A DNA stretch of 64,000 bases. It comes from Alteromonas sp. KUL106 (GTDB lineage: Bacteria > Pseudomonadota > Gammaproteobacteria > Enterobacterales > Alteromonadaceae). The first letter of the stretch is position 1. Each line of letters starts with the position of its first letter. The stretch is from NCBI RefSeq assembly GCF_009811415.1, contig NZ_BLIG01000008.1, forward strand, positions 62,001 to 126,000. Direction: 5' to 3'. The notes beneath the pieces are model-generated. The model made no database searches, had not been told where the DNA came from, and worked only from the letters and a program-made list of their open reading frames with translations. The translations under genes and the position numbers were made by a program. This document shows, in pieces, positions 9,310-19,340 of this stretch.

Positions 9310-11031
9310 CTAACGCGCTTCTATCTGCTCAACAATAAGCTGCACCGTCTCTTGCCCTCTAAACACATTAATATCTAGTCGATAGGCAATATGTACACGC
9401 TTGACCATGGCATTGGGCCATGTTTGTAAATCAACGTTGAACGCAATGGCATCGACTTCATTGGCGCCGTCGCTCTTTAACACCATTTTAAGATGTTTTT
9501 GACCAACTAAGCGCTGGTCAAGCAAAGAAAATTCGCCATCAAATAACGGAGACTCAAAGCCCTGGCCAAACGGACCAGCCTGTCGCAGTAAATGCGCAAA
9601 GGGCAAGCTCAGTTCCTCTGACGAAAGGTCACCATCGGAAAGCAGCGCATGGTTGCCATCGAGCTTTTCCATATGGGTTCGCGCCACATCAACAAAAGCA
9701 CGTTCAAAGTCTTTAAGCTTAGCGACAGGCAGGCTTAATCCAGCGGCCATGGCGTGCCCGCCAAATTTCTCGATAACCCCTGGATAACGAGTATTAACTT
9801 CGTCAAGCACATCGCGAATATGGACACCGGGAATAGAGCGCGCAGAGCCTTTAATAATGGCATCGTCTTGGTGGGCAAACGCGATAACGGGCTTTAGATA
9901 CTTCTCTTTGAGCCGTCCTGCCACAATTCCAATAACACCTTGGTGGAAGTCTTCACGGTACACCACCAGTGCGCTAGGCATATCTCCTTCATCCAGCGCC
10001 ATCTGCTCTAGCACAGTTTCCGCTTGCGCTTTCATGCCAGTTTCAATTTCGCGGCGTTCTTTATTGAGGGCGTCGAGCTCCGCAGCAATCATTCGCGCTT
10101 GAATAGTTTCATCTTCTAGTAAACAAGCAATGCCTTGCGACATGTCATCTAATCGGCCTGCAGCATTAAGCCTTGGCCCTACCACAAAGCCTAGGTCCGT
10201 TGAGGTAAGGTGAGCGCAATCGCGATTGGCCACTTCAACTAGAGCTTTAATTCCAGGTCGGCATTTACCTGCCCGAATACGCTGAAGACCTTGATGAACC
10301 AAAATTCGGTTATTTTTATCCAGAACGACAACATCGGCCACAGTACCAACAGCAACAATATCAAGCAGCGAGGCTAAGTTTGGTGGCGCAATACCTACCC
10401 TCTCGAAATACCCTTGCTGTTGCAACTCAGCTTTAAGCGCAAGCATGATATAGAAGGCAACGCCTACCCCGGCTAAATTTTTGGAAGGAAAGTCACAGCC
10501 AGGTTGGTTAGGGTTAACTATCGCATCGGCAGGCGGCAGTGCATGTCCTGGCAAATGGTGATCGGTAACAACAACTTGCATTCCCAAGGATTTTGCGTGG
10601 GTCACACCGTCAACACAGGATATGCCGTTATCTACCGTTACAATAATCTCTGCCCCCTGTTTAGCAGCCTCATCAACGATAGGTACGCTGAGACCATACC
10701 CAAAGTCGAATCGGTTAGGTACAAGAAAATCAACGTTGTAATAACCCATAGCACGTAGGGCCAATATACATACTGATGTACTGGTTGCCCCGTCGGCATC
10801 AAAATCACCCACGATGATGATGCGTCTATTGTGCGTAACAGCATTGGCAAGAATACTGGCGGCCTGCGGCATCCCTTTCAATACATTGAAGTGGGTTAGC
10901 CCTTTAAGGCTATTTTCCAGATCATCTATATTCGCAATATTGCGACCGCGATAAATTCTATCGATAACAGGGTGTAATTCGGAACTTAACGAGGCGCCGG
11001 AAACCTCGCGGCGAACAATAGGCAAAATCAT
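9310..11031 (-). CDS. recJ: single-stranded-DNA-specific 5'-3' exonuclease RecJ
   Basis: RecJ degrades 5' single-stranded DNA in RecFOR recombination and mismatch repair. The DHH-superfamily motifs are present: DFDADGATS (Asp76, Asp78, Asp80), VTVDNGIS (Asp134), TDHHLPG (Asp157, His158, His159) and the DHHA1-type GGHAMAAGL in the C-terminal half, followed by an OB-like C-terminus. It has 573 residues against 577 in E. coli. It lies downstream of xerD and dsbC as in E. coli, but a terminator and about 280 nt separate it from dsbC, so it probably has its own promoter in 11032-11250. Confidence 0.96.
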   Translation of the reverse strand: MILPIVRREVSGASLSSELHPVIDRIYRGRNIANIDDLENSLKGLTHFNVLKGMPQAASILANAVTHNRRIIIVGDFDADGATSTSVCILALRAMGYYNVDFLVPNRFDFGYGLSVPIVDEAAKQGAEIIVTVDNGISCVDGVTHAKSLGMQVVVTDHHLPGHALPPADAIVNPNQPGCDFPSKNLAGVGVAFYIMLALKAELQQQGYFERVGIAPPNLASLLDIVAVGTVADVVVLDKNNRILVHQGLQRIRAGKCRPGIKALVEVANRDCAHLTSTDLGFVVGPRLNAAGRLDDMSQGIACLLEDETIQARMIAAELDALNKERREIETGMKAQAETVLEQMALDEGDMPSALVVYREDFHQGVIGIVAGRLKEKYLKPVIAFAHQDDAIIKGSARSIPGVHIRDVLDEVNTRYPGVIEKFGGHAMAAGLSLPVAKLKDFERAFVDVARTHMEKLDGNHALLSDGDLSSEELSLPFAHLLRQAGPFGQGFESPLFDGEFSLLDQRLVGQKHLKMVLKSDGANEVDAIAFNVDLQTWPNAMVKRVHIAYRLDINVFRGQETVQLIVEQIEAR

Positions 11032-11253
11032 GAGATACCACTAAACCAATACTGTAACTGCAGCTGTCGATGTCAATCTACACGGGGCTAATCTACACAG
11101 GGCCAATTTAAACTGACCTAGGTTCAATAGGCCCAAGCTTACTGCACGAATTTAAATCTGCCGCTCTTTGTGAGTATGTAGCGTACAAACTGCAAAGTGA
11201 AACTATACGAAAAAACGTAAAAAAATAGCGAGACGAATCATACCGCAGAAAAC

Positions 11254-11281
11254 AAAAAAACGCACAGAACGTGCGTTTTTT
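11254..11281 (-). terminator. intrinsic terminator after dsbC
   Basis: A hairpin with stem CGCAC/GTGCG (11261-11265 with 11271-11275), extended by A:T pairs, is flanked by A7 on the left and T6 on the right. On the minus strand the T-run follows the stem, 30-55 nt beyond the dsbC stop. The symmetry means it could also work on the plus strand. Confidence 0.75.
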
Positions 11282-11309
11282 CATATAAATAACGATAACG
11301 TCTCAATCA

Positions 11310-12032
11310 CTACTCTATGTCTTCTAATGCCTTTGCAAGAAGTGCTGCTGGCTGGTAACCCGGAATAAGTGAGCCGTCTGGCAAAACAATATTTGGCGTG
11401 CCGTTCACCCCGAGCTTTTGACCCAACATATACTGCTCGGCCACTTTATTTTTGCAGCTTGCGCTGGCCACATCACTACCCGCTTTGGCCTTTGTCAACG
11501 CTTTTTGTGGGTCTTTCGCACACCATACCGACACCATATCTTCATAGTTCTGGCTATTTAAACCAGAACGCGGAAACGCAAGATAATGCACGGTAATGCC
11601 CGCATTATTAAGCTCATCAATTTCGTTATGGAACTTGCGGCAGTACCCGCATGTAATGTCGGTGAAAACGCTTATTTCATGCTTTTCGTTTTTGGCTTTA
11701 AATGTAATTGACGACGATGCCATCGAAGCTACGCCTTCTTTGCGCATACCAGAGAGCGCCAGTTCAGTTTCGTTACGCATTTCTTCATCAATATTAAACA
11801 CACGGGCCTGAAGTAAATATTGCCCGTTCTCACTGACGTAAAAGAGACCCCGGTTCGTCGATACCTGAACCAATCCAGACACTGGGGAGTCGGCAATGGT
11901 TTCAACATCTAACCCCAGCATTGATGTCAATTTGTCGCGGATAGCGGCTTCATCAGCAGCCTGCGCGCTCATGCCCAACAGTGAACCTGCCGCTAATACG
12001 CTGGCTAACACTACTTTTTTTACTGCTTTCAC
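11310..12032 (-). CDS. dsbC: periplasmic disulfide isomerase DsbC
   Basis: DsbC is a periplasmic thiol:disulfide isomerase, kept reduced by DsbD. A signal peptide (residues 1-25, cleaved after SAQA) is followed by the dimerisation domain and a thioredoxin-fold domain with the active-site motif CGYC (Cys128/Cys131). The second structural disulfide pair, Cys171 and Cys193, is also present, as in E. coli DsbC. The length is 240 residues. The start is GTG at 12032 with GGAGAG 6 nt upstream. A 381-nt gap separates it from xerD, so it is probably transcribed separately. Confidence 0.95.
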   Translation of the reverse strand: MKAVKKVVLASVLAAGSLLGMSAQAADEAAIRDKLTSMLGLDVETIADSPVSGLVQVSTNRGLFYVSENGQYLLQARVFNIDEEMRNETELALSGMRKEGVASMASSSITFKAKNEKHEISVFTDITCGYCRKFHNEIDELNNAGITVHYLAFPRSGLNSQNYEDMVSVWCAKDPQKALTKAKAGSDVASASCKNKVAEQYMLGQKLGVNGTPNIVLPDGSLIPGYQPAALLAKALEDIE

Positions 12033-12413
12033 TCGATACTCTCCATTGTGCCATCTTAGCGCGTTGTGCTTTTTGGCCTAGAATGCAGCTGCTCACATCT
12101 ATGCCCCATGGCTTATGGCAACCGCTAAAAATTTTACACTTATCATTTCAGACCGCGAAACGTAGCAAAAAATTGCATATCGAACGCAAGTTTTCCACTT
12201 CCCTCGCCTCATTTAACGTCGAAATAATAGCACGCTGTTTTAGCTCTTCTGTGTTAAGTGAGTATTACAGCACTATTTATCGTCGTTTTCTTTCAGTGTA
12301 ATGAAACTCAGGTATCCTATCACAGACCTTTTCGTTAAATACATGTCAGCGCTGAGTCTCATCGTATGCAAGGCCCATTTTATAGCATTCTTCTTTAACT
12401 GGCTTTTTGGTAA
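12033..12413. other. intergenic region between xerD and dsbC
   Basis: No gene is supported here. An open frame on the plus strand (11981-12301) overlaps the dsbC start and has no Shine-Dalgarno or family resemblance. The region should hold the dsbC promoter, but no convincing -35/-10 pair was identified. Confidence 0.5.
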
Positions 12414-13340
12414 TTAGCCTCGAGGATGATGACTGTGGATTAGCGTTTGCAGGCGCTCTGTCGCGACATGGGTATAAATCTGCGTCGTTGATAAATCGCT
12501 GTGACCCAAGAGCATTTGTACTACACGCAAATCCGCACCATGATTTAGAAGGTGTGTAGCGAAAGCATGGCGCAGTGTATGGGGTGATAAATGCTGTTCA
12601 ATGCCCGCTTTAACCGCATAGTACTTAATGCGATGCCAAAACGTTTGGCGCGTCATTTTCTGTCCACGCTTACTTAAAAAGACCACATCGGATGTTTTAC
12701 TGGCAAGAATAGGTCGCGCGGTTTTGATGTAGGTAAGCAGCCACTCTATAGCCTCTTCACCTAGCGGTACTAAACGCTCTTTATTACCTTTACCTACCAC
12801 TCTTACCACACCTTGTTGAAGGCTAATTTGGTCCATCGTCAACCCGATGAGCTCGCTGACACGCAGACCTGTTGCATATAACACTTCAAGCATGCTTTTA
12901 TCTCGACACTCAATGGGATCGTCGGTTAAAGGCGCATTAAGTAAATCTTCAACTTGCTGCTCGCTTAGCGAAGAAGGTAAAGCTTTTGGCGTTTTGGGGT
13001 TAGACAGCGCGGAAACCGGGCTGTCTACACGAACTTGCTTACTGATTAGAAAAACAAAAAAGGCTCGAATGGCACTGAGCGCCCGTTGTGTACTGCGAGT
13101 AGAAAGTCCTTTGTCATGACGATAAGCTAAGTAATCTTGAAGCTGTTCGGTGGTAAGCACCGCAATGTCTTTAACGCCTACATTATTGCTAAAAATGGCA
13201 AGCTTCGTGAGGTCAGTCCGATAGCTTTGCTGGGTATGCTCTGATAACCCTTTTTCAAGCCACAGCATTTCAATAAACCCATCAATGTGCGCTTGGCTCG
13301 CCGCCGGCACATAGGTTAGCTGACGTTCCTTTTTCGTCAT
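12414..13340 (-). CDS. xerD: site-specific tyrosine recombinase XerD
   Basis: XerD with XerC resolves chromosome dimers at dif under FtsK control. The N-terminal SAM-like core-binding domain (about 17-105) is followed by the catalytic domain with Arg160 (ATGLRVSELIGL), Lys184 (GKGNKERLVPLG), His254 and Arg257 (HTLRHAFATHLL), His280 (LLGHSDLSTT) and nucleophile Tyr289 (TQIYTHV). It has 308 residues against 298 in E. coli, with a slightly longer N-terminus. Its ATG directly follows the djlA stop (TAAATG), so translation is probably coupled to djlA. Confidence 0.95.
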   Translation of the reverse strand: MTKKERQLTYVPAASQAHIDGFIEMLWLEKGLSEHTQQSYRTDLTKLAIFSNNVGVKDIAVLTTEQLQDYLAYRHDKGLSTRSTQRALSAIRAFFVFLISKQVRVDSPVSALSNPKTPKALPSSLSEQQVEDLLNAPLTDDPIECRDKSMLEVLYATGLRVSELIGLTMDQISLQQGVVRVVGKGNKERLVPLGEEAIEWLLTYIKTARPILASKTSDVVFLSKRGQKMTRQTFWHRIKYYAVKAGIEQHLSPHTLRHAFATHLLNHGADLRVVQMLLGHSDLSTTQIYTHVATERLQTLIHSHHPRG

Positions 13341-14210
13341 TTAAAATCCACGCTTTTGCTTAATCAACTCATAAGCTGACTGAATATCTTGTGCTTTTTT
13401 CTTAGCAATTTCCATGGCTTGCTCAGGTAAGCCTTTAGACACTAACTTATCTGGGTGATGTTCGGCCATGCGCTTTCTATATGCGCGTTTAATCGTTTTC
13501 TCATCGTCAGACGACGACACACCTAATATTTGATAAGCATCATCTACACTTTGCTGCTCTGAATACGTTGATTGCTGCCCACTTGCCCCCTGTTGACGGC
13601 GACCTGTACCTCCGTGAGTGCGCTGACCACCCCGTTGTCTAAAGCGAATTTCAGCTTCATACATTGAAATGAGATAGTCCAAATCCCGGCGCCTAAATCC
13701 AAGGGGTTTAGCGACCTTTTCAAGTACATTGTACTCTTCTTGAGAAAGCTGGCCGTCGGCAAATGCAGCTTGAATCAGTATTTCCAAAAAAACCTGGAGA
13801 ATATCTCTTCTTCCATGGCTGGCGTCGTAAAAGCCTTTTAACGTTTCAACTAAAGGAAAATCTCGTGCTTTCCCTTCTCTAAACGCATCTTGCGCTTCCC
13901 GTCGCGCGTCACCGGTCAAGCGCATCTCATCCATCAGCGCCGTCGCGATTTGGATTTCACGGTCTGTCACTTTGCCATCAGATTTAGCAAGATGACCGAG
14001 CGCGCTAAACAAACTGTGAAAGAAAATAGCTTGCTGTTTAAGACTATTTGGATCAGTAAAAAAGCGTCCAAACCCACCTAGTTGATTGAAGTCTTGTCGG
14101 TAGGCTTTATCAAAAAAGTGTCCAATAATCAGCCCGAATATAGCGCCAGCGATATGTTTGAAAAACATAAAGCCGAACAAAGCGCCAAGGATTTTTCCCC
14201 ACATTGACAT
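13341..14210 (-). CDS. djlA: membrane-anchored DnaJ-like co-chaperone DjlA
   Basis: DjlA is a DnaK co-chaperone anchored in the inner membrane by one N-terminal segment. The ATG at 14210 was chosen (MSMWGKILGALFGF) because GGAG lies about 9 nt upstream and the protein then begins like other DjlA proteins; the frame stays open to 14276. A Gly-rich membrane segment (about 6-30) is followed by a TerB-like helical region (about 55-170), a Gly/Gln-rich linker (RGGQRTHGGTGRRQQGASGQ) and a C-terminal J domain (about 222-289) with HPD at 252-254. It is divergent from lptD, the conserved arrangement. It is followed without a gap by xerD. Confidence 0.94.
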   Translation of the reverse strand: MSMWGKILGALFGFMFFKHIAGAIFGLIIGHFFDKAYRQDFNQLGGFGRFFTDPNSLKQQAIFFHSLFSALGHLAKSDGKVTDREIQIATALMDEMRLTGDARREAQDAFREGKARDFPLVETLKGFYDASHGRRDILQVFLEILIQAAFADGQLSQEEYNVLEKVAKPLGFRRRDLDYLISMYEAEIRFRQRGGQRTHGGTGRRQQGASGQQSTYSEQQSVDDAYQILGVSSSDDEKTIKRAYRKRMAEHHPDKLVSKGLPEQAMEIAKKKAQDIQSAYELIKQKRGF

Positions 14211-14338
14211 CGCGTCATACTCCGTTAGTGCACGAACCGAAAAAGAAAAGCATTTATGCCTGAACACACCGTGCACAGCGTGAAAAGGACTGCATCATAT
14301 CAAATTCACAAGTTAGTTAACCAGCGCATGGGAAGTTT

Positions 14339-14402
14339 ATACCCATCCGCATAGATCATTTTAAATCTCGCTGAGGGGGTAATTATCTATGCGGACTGGT
14401 AT
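14339..14402. repeat. palindromic repeat with ATACCnnTCCGCATAgAT arms
   Basis: Two imperfect inverted arms of 18 nt (14339-14356 and 14385-14402, 16 of 18 positions complementary) enclose a 28-nt spacer. A related single arm (ATACCAATCCGCATAA) occurs at about 49787-49802. This suggests a small dispersed extragenic palindrome family rather than a gene-specific signal. Confidence 0.6.
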
Positions 14403-14670
14403 TACTCTACATTTCTCTATCTCAGGCCAATTAGGTTAAATGATTGCGCTTATTTCGCCACTGCAAAACCTAGGGAAGCACAGATATTTGCTTCGTTCTT
14501 TGAGATTATAAACGTATAAAAGTGCATTTTTTTGTTTGAATGGTTGGTAATTGTGCCAGAAGTGCTTAGAATTGGGCGCTTAAATAAAAAGTAATCGCAA
14601 GTGATAACCACGTTCATCTAAGCTCTGGTTGATACTGGAATCTATCACTGGTTTTTTAAAACGTTATGTC

Positions 14671-14697
14671 GAACTAACCAAGACGCACATCGTCTTA
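14671..14697 (+). promoter_or_regulatory. candidate sigma-E promoter of lptD
   Basis: GAACTA (14671-14676), a 15-nt spacer and GTCTTA (14692-14697) resemble the extracytoplasmic-stress sigma-E pattern GGAACTT-N15/16-GTCTAA. The position leaves a leader of about 40 nt before lptD. lptD and surA belong to the sigma-E regulon in E. coli, which supports the reading. Confidence 0.5.
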
Positions 14698-14744
14698 CTT
14701 GGGTTTAAAAGCAACATACAACAAAACAGGCCACCCATTAACGC

Positions 14745-16997
14745 ATGAAAAACACCTGCGCCATGCTTGTTTCCGCGACTCTCTTGCCTACTGTCGCGTT
14801 TGCACAGGAAACGACAGCTCCAAATACTAAACCCTTATCAGATGCCGCTCCAATGGCGTTTTGCACTGTAGAGCCCGTTACCTTTAACAGTAAGGCGTTA
14901 ATGCCTAAAGGCCATGTAAAAGTAGAAGCTAACCGCACAGAGATTATTCGAGATACCGTAGCCTTGTTTTCTGGAAATGTAGATATCACTTCAGATACTG
15001 CGGTGATCAGCGCCTCGCAAGCCCAAGTGAATGGCAGTGGTCGCGACCTCATTGCAAAAGGCGACGTAACTTATCAAGACGCGCAGCTGAAGGTGGAAAG
15101 CGATGCGGTAACCCTTCGCTCCGAAGAAGAACGTTTAGAAATGCAAAATACCCGCTACCAACTGACGGGCTTTGTAGGGCAAGGCGCAGCCAAAGACATC
15201 GTGTTAGACACCGATTCAGGTATTATGCTTAAAGAAGTGAGCTTTACTACCTGTCCAGAGGGTGAAGAAGATTGGCTGATACGCGCCAGCGAGATAAGCT
15301 TAGAGAAAGGCACCGTATGGGGACAGGCCAAGCATACTCGCTTCTATATTGCAGACGTACCTGTGTTTTACTTACCCTATTTTGCTTTCCCAGTAAGTAA
15401 TGAGAGGCAAACTGGCCTGTTATTTCCTGAACTAACCAGTTCGAGCAGAACGGGGGTTGACTACACCCAACCTTTTTATTGGAATATTGCCCCAAATTAC
15501 GACATGACGATATCGCCGCGTTTAATGTCACTGCGCGGCCTGCAGCTAAACACCGAGTTTCGTTATTTAACCGAACGTAGTGAAGGTAAAGCTTACGTAG
15601 AATATTTACCGGGTGATTCTGACATTGAAGGCAACCCCGACCGCTATTTCTATCGTTTAGAACATCAAGGCTTGATCGCTGACAATTGGTTACTCAACAT
15701 AGATTTTAATGGTTTGAGTGATGACAACTACCTCGTGGATTTGGGCTCAGATTATTACAGCCGCGCAGACACACACCTCTATCGTAGCGTTGGGCTGAGT
15801 TATTACTCACCAAATTTATCTGTCAACATGCAGATAAAAGACTTCGAGGTATTGGGTAATACTCAAGACAGCTATCGCGCCGTGCCAGAAATAAAAGTGA
15901 ATTACAGTAAGTCGCTGGGCGAGTATTTTGAATTTGATTTAGACTCTGAAGTCGCGCATTTTGACAATACGTTAGAGACTGCGCCAACTGCTACTCGTTT
16001 TCATATTGCTCCTACACTCGCCATACCTCTGCGCGCAGCTTGGGGCGAACTTGTGGCTGAAACCACGCTATTTCAAACGGTGTACAAGCAAGACAATGTA
16101 GAAGGCACTAACTTAAAAGAGGATGTCGAGCGCACCCTTGGTCAAGCACGTCTTTACGGCGCGCTGTATTTTGAGAGAGATACATCGTGGTTCAGCGACG
16201 ACATGTCAATGACGTTGGAACCGAAAGTTCAGTATTTATATACATCTTATCAAGACCAAACTGCCATTGGTTTTTACGACTCTACCCCCCTATTAACCGA
16301 TGTTGAAGGGTTGTTTCGGGGCCAAGAATTCACCGGGCTTGACAGAATTAGTGACAACAATCAAATAACCCTTGGCGCAACCACACGCATGCTTGATAAA
16401 AACAATCGGGAACAATTCGTTCTTAGTGTGGGTCAGATATTCTACCTTGAAGATAACAAAGTCATTGCAGCAACCAAAAACCAAGATCGTTCTGCACTTG
16501 CCGCCGAAGTGGACTGGCGTTTTAACAACAACTGGTTCTTCCATTCTGATGTGCAAGTAACGACTGACACCGACAAAGTTGATTTAAGCAGCGTGGGTAT
16601 TGAATACCGTAAAGATGATGCGCGCTTTGTTCAATTAAGCCACCGTTATGTTCGCGATCTCAGTGGTGAGACAATCGACCAAATTGGAATTTCGGCAAGC
16701 TGGCCTATTTCTGAAAATTGGCAGTGGGTCGGGCGTACGTATCGAGACCTTGAGCGCCATCGAAGTGTTGAAACCTATGCGGGTATTCAGTACGAGTCAT
16801 GCTGTTGGGCAATACGACTTGTTGCTCAGCGTAGCTTAAATAATCGTTACAATGACGCGGGCCAGCAGACTACAGACGACTTTGACTCTGGCGTATCGCT
16901 ACAATTTATTTTCAAAGGCATTGGTTCGTCGGGAACCCGGCGAAACATGCTACAAGACGGTATGTTTGGCTATCGTCAGCCTTATAGTTTAAATTAA
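14745..16997 (+). CDS. lptD: LPS-assembly outer-membrane protein LptD
   Basis: LptD forms with LptE the outer-membrane translocon that inserts lipopolysaccharide in the outer leaflet. A signal peptide (1-20, cleaved near AFA-QE) is followed by the periplasmic OstA/beta-jellyroll domain (about 55-180) and a large beta-barrel. The four conserved cysteines for the inter-domain disulfides are present: Cys40, Cys170 and the adjacent pair Cys686/Cys687 (YESCCW). It has 750 residues, close to the usual 784. It is the first gene of lptD-surA-pdxA-rsmA-apaG-apaH. Shine-Dalgarno complementarity is weak. Confidence 0.96.
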   Translation: MKNTCAMLVSATLLPTVAFAQETTAPNTKPLSDAAPMAFCTVEPVTFNSKALMPKGHVKVEANRTEIIRDTVALFSGNVDITSDTAVISASQAQVNGSGRDLIAKGDVTYQDAQLKVESDAVTLRSEEERLEMQNTRYQLTGFVGQGAAKDIVLDTDSGIMLKEVSFTTCPEGEEDWLIRASEISLEKGTVWGQAKHTRFYIADVPVFYLPYFAFPVSNERQTGLLFPELTSSSRTGVDYTQPFYWNIAPNYDMTISPRLMSLRGLQLNTEFRYLTERSEGKAYVEYLPGDSDIEGNPDRYFYRLEHQGLIADNWLLNIDFNGLSDDNYLVDLGSDYYSRADTHLYRSVGLSYYSPNLSVNMQIKDFEVLGNTQDSYRAVPEIKVNYSKSLGEYFEFDLDSEVAHFDNTLETAPTATRFHIAPTLAIPLRAAWGELVAETTLFQTVYKQDNVEGTNLKEDVERTLGQARLYGALYFERDTSWFSDDMSMTLEPKVQYLYTSYQDQTAIGFYDSTPLLTDVEGLFRGQEFTGLDRISDNNQITLGATTRMLDKNNREQFVLSVGQIFYLEDNKVIAATKNQDRSALAAEVDWRFNNNWFFHSDVQVTTDTDKVDLSSVGIEYRKDDARFVQLSHRYVRDLSGETIDQIGISASWPISENWQWVGRTYRDLERHRSVETYAGIQYESCCWAIRLVAQRSLNNRYNDAGQQTTDDFDSGVSLQFIFKGIGSSGTRRNMLQDGMFGYRQPYSLN

Positions 16998-17056
16998 CCC
17001 GCAGTTGAGCGCGTTACTGCGCTTAAATGCAATTAACCAATAATAAAAGAGTGTGT

Positions 17057-18340
17057 ATGAAGTTCATTATCCGTGCATTGATGTTAGGTGCCCTACTCTC
17101 GTTTAACAGTGTTGCGCAAGAGGTTATACTTGACCGTGTTGCTGTCATTGTTGACCAAGGCGTTGTTCTTGAAAGCGAAATTGACGCCCTTGTCCAAGAA
17201 GTTAAACGCAACGCAGAAGCCAATGATCAACAACTTCCTTCAGACAGAGCGCTACGTACACAGGCTATTGAGCGTTTGATCACGAAGAGCCTCCAGCTTC
17301 AAATGGCGGAGAGAATGGGGATTCGTATCAGCGACCCTCAGCTTGAACAGACCATTGGTAATATCGCGGCTAACCAAAATGCGACCATTGAACAACTTCG
17401 CGCCCAATTAGCGGCTGAAGGCATTGCCTACGATGATTACCGCGAAGACATTCGAGAAGAAATTATTATGGGTGAAGTTCGCCGTGCTAACGTACGTCGA
17501 CGTGTTTATATTACCCCACAGGAAATTGATACGCTGATTGACTTGATGGAGCAACAGGGTGCAACACAGGCGGAATACCGTTTAGGTCATATTCTTATCG
17601 GGTTTCCACCTGAACCAACAGATGAAGACATCCAAGCAGCACGTGAGCGCGCTGATAAAGTGATATCCTTGTTAGACTCTGGTTCTGATTTTGCTAAAAT
17701 TGCTATTGCTTCATCGTCGGGCAACGAAGCGCTGGAAGGTGGCGATATGGGCTGGCTTAACATTAATGCGATGCCAACCCTGTTTGCCGAAGCCATTCAA
17801 GATAAAGATAAAGATGCACTTGTAGGCCCAATTCGAAGCGGCGCTGGCTTCCATATTTTGAAAGTACTTGATACTCGCGGAATTGAAAAAGTAACAGTTG
17901 AAGAAGTAAATTCTCGTCATATTCTTATTAAACCATCTATTATTCTTAGTGAAGATAAAGCAAAAGCAATGCTTTCTCGCTTTAAAGAAGAAGTGAAAAA
18001 CGGTGAGTCTGACTTCGCCGAATTGGCAAAAGAATATTCGGAAGATCCTGGCTCAGCGCTGCGCGGTGGTGAGTTAGGCTGGTCAGATCCTGAGAACTAC
18101 ACACCCGCGTTTAAAGAAGCATTAGCTCAACTAGAGCCGGGAGAGTTTAGCGACCCTGTTCGCTCAACGTTCGGCTGGCACTTGATTCAGCTTATCGACC
18201 GCCGTATGGATGACGCCACCGATAAGCGTAAAGAAGACAAAGCCTACCAGCTTATCTTCAACCGTAAATTTTCAGAGGAAACCGAAAACTGGTTACGTGA
18301 GATGCGCGATGCTGCTTACGTAGAAGTTGTCGACTCGTAA
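17057..18340 (+). CDS. surA: periplasmic peptidyl-prolyl isomerase/chaperone SurA
   Basis: SurA escorts unfolded outer-membrane proteins, including LptD, to the BAM complex. The ATG at 17057 starts a proper signal peptide ([21 protein letters not shown]); the longer frame from 17027 would put ten polar residues before it. An N-terminal chaperone module (about 22-165) is followed by two parvulin domains (about 172-273, [10 protein letters not shown] ... AGFHILKV, and about 285-385, SRHILIKPS ... FGWHLIQL) and a C-terminal helix. It has 427 residues, the usual length. It lies 59 nt after lptD. Confidence 0.96.
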   Translation: MKFIIRALMLGALLSFNSVAQEVILDRVAVIVDQGVVLESEIDALVQEVKRNAEANDQQLPSDRALRTQAIERLITKSLQLQMAERMGIRISDPQLEQTIGNIAANQNATIEQLRAQLAAEGIAYDDYREDIREEIIMGEVRRANVRRRVYITPQEIDTLIDLMEQQGATQAEYRLGHILIGFPPEPTDEDIQAARERADKVISLLDSGSDFAKIAIASSSGNEALEGGDMGWLNINAMPTLFAEAIQDKDKDALVGPIRSGAGFHILKVLDTRGIEKVTVEEVNSRHILIKPSIILSEDKAKAMLSRFKEEVKNGESDFAELAKEYSEDPGSALRGGELGWSDPENYTPAFKEALAQLEPGEFSDPVRSTFGWHLIQLIDRRMDDATDKRKEDKAYQLIFNRKFSEETENWLREMRDAAYVEVVDS

Positions 18341-18353
18341 CAATAAGTTATTC

Positions 18354-19340
18354 ATGACTACACCAATAAAAATAGCAATAACGCCGGGAGAACCGGCCGG
18401 TATCGGGCCAGATTTAATCATTAAACTGGCCCAAGAAACATGGCAAGCGCAGCTTGTCGTGTTCGCTGATGGCGATATGCTTAAGGCAAGAGCAAGCGCG
18501 TTGGGCTTGCCTCTTACGCTTATCGATTACGACGCCAATAACCCGCACATTCAGCCTGCGGGTTCCTTGTACATAAAACAAATCGATAAATCAGTGGAAG
18601 TTGTACCAGGCACGCTGGACAGCGAGAACGGTTTGTACGTGGTAGAAACCCTGCGTCAAGCGTGTCAGGCAAATATGGATGGCGATTTTGACGCGGTCGT
18701 TACCGGTCCCGTTCACAAAGGTATCATTAATAAGGCAGGCGTATCGTTTAGCGGCCATACAGAGTTCTTTGCCTATCAATCGAATACCATTGATGTTGTG
18801 ATGCTACTTGCTACTGAAGGGTTAAATGTAGCGCTCGCCACTACGCATATTCCTCTAGAGTACGTGGCAAAAGCCATAACTCGAGATCGTCTTTATAAAG
18901 TCATCCATATCATTAATACTGACTTAAAGCTTAAATTTGGCATCAAAGAACCCCACATTTACGTATGCGGACTGAATCCTCATGCTGGAGAAGATGGCCA
19001 TATCGGCACTGAGGAAATACATACCATTATTCCAGCGCTCGATGAGCTTAGAGAAGAGGGGCTACGTATAACGGGGCCTTTACCCGCTGATACCATCTTT
19101 CAACCAAAATACCTAGAACATGCCGACGTGGTGCTTGCTATGTATCATGACCAAGGCCTGCCCGTGCTGAAATACAAAGGGTTTGGCGCGTCTGTGAACA
19201 TCACGCTAGGATTACCTTTCATTCGCACTTCGGTCGACCACGGTACTGCCTTAGATTTAGCAGCTACGGGCGAAGCCGACGCTGGCAGTTTTAGAAAAGC
19301 ATTGGAAAAAGCCATTGAGCTTGCATATCATCAACAATGA
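18354..19340 (+). CDS. pdxA: 4-hydroxythreonine-4-phosphate dehydrogenase PdxA
   Basis: PdxA oxidises 4-phosphohydroxy-L-threonine in pyridoxal phosphate synthesis, giving the substrate used by PdxJ. Starting at the ATG at 18354 gives 328 residues (E. coli 329) and the canonical N-terminus [12 protein letters not shown]. Metal-binding histidines are in [26 protein letters not shown] and the [15 protein letters not shown] stretch. The last four bases overlap the rsmA start (ATGA), so the two are translationally coupled. Confidence 0.96.
   Translation: MTTPIKIAITPGEPAGIGPDLIIKLAQETWQAQLVVFADGDMLKARASALGLPLTLIDYDANNPHIQPAGSLYIKQIDKSVEVVPGTLDSENGLYVVETLRQACQANMDGDFDAVVTGPVHKGIINKAGVSFSGHTEFFAYQSNTIDVVMLLATEGLNVALATTHIPLEYVAKAITRDRLYKVIHIINTDLKLKFGIKEPHIYVCGLNPHAGEDGHIGTEEIHTIIPALDELREEGLRITGPLPADTIFQPKYLEHADVVLAMYHDQGLPVLKYKGFGASVNITLGLPFIRTSVDHGTALDLAATGEADAGSFRKALEKAIELAYHQQ

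Larger units (their letters stand above)
14211..14744. other. divergent intergenic region djlA/lptD
   Basis: This 534-nt non-coding region separates divergent djlA and lptD. It holds a palindromic repeat (14339-14402) and a sigma-E-like promoter (14671-14697), both listed separately. No open frame with a ribosome-binding site was found. Confidence 0.6.

Noticed and set aside
11981..12301. Plus-strand open frame across the dsbC start
   Set aside because: It overlaps dsbC in antisense, has no Shine-Dalgarno and its translation looks like no protein family; treated as a chance frame.
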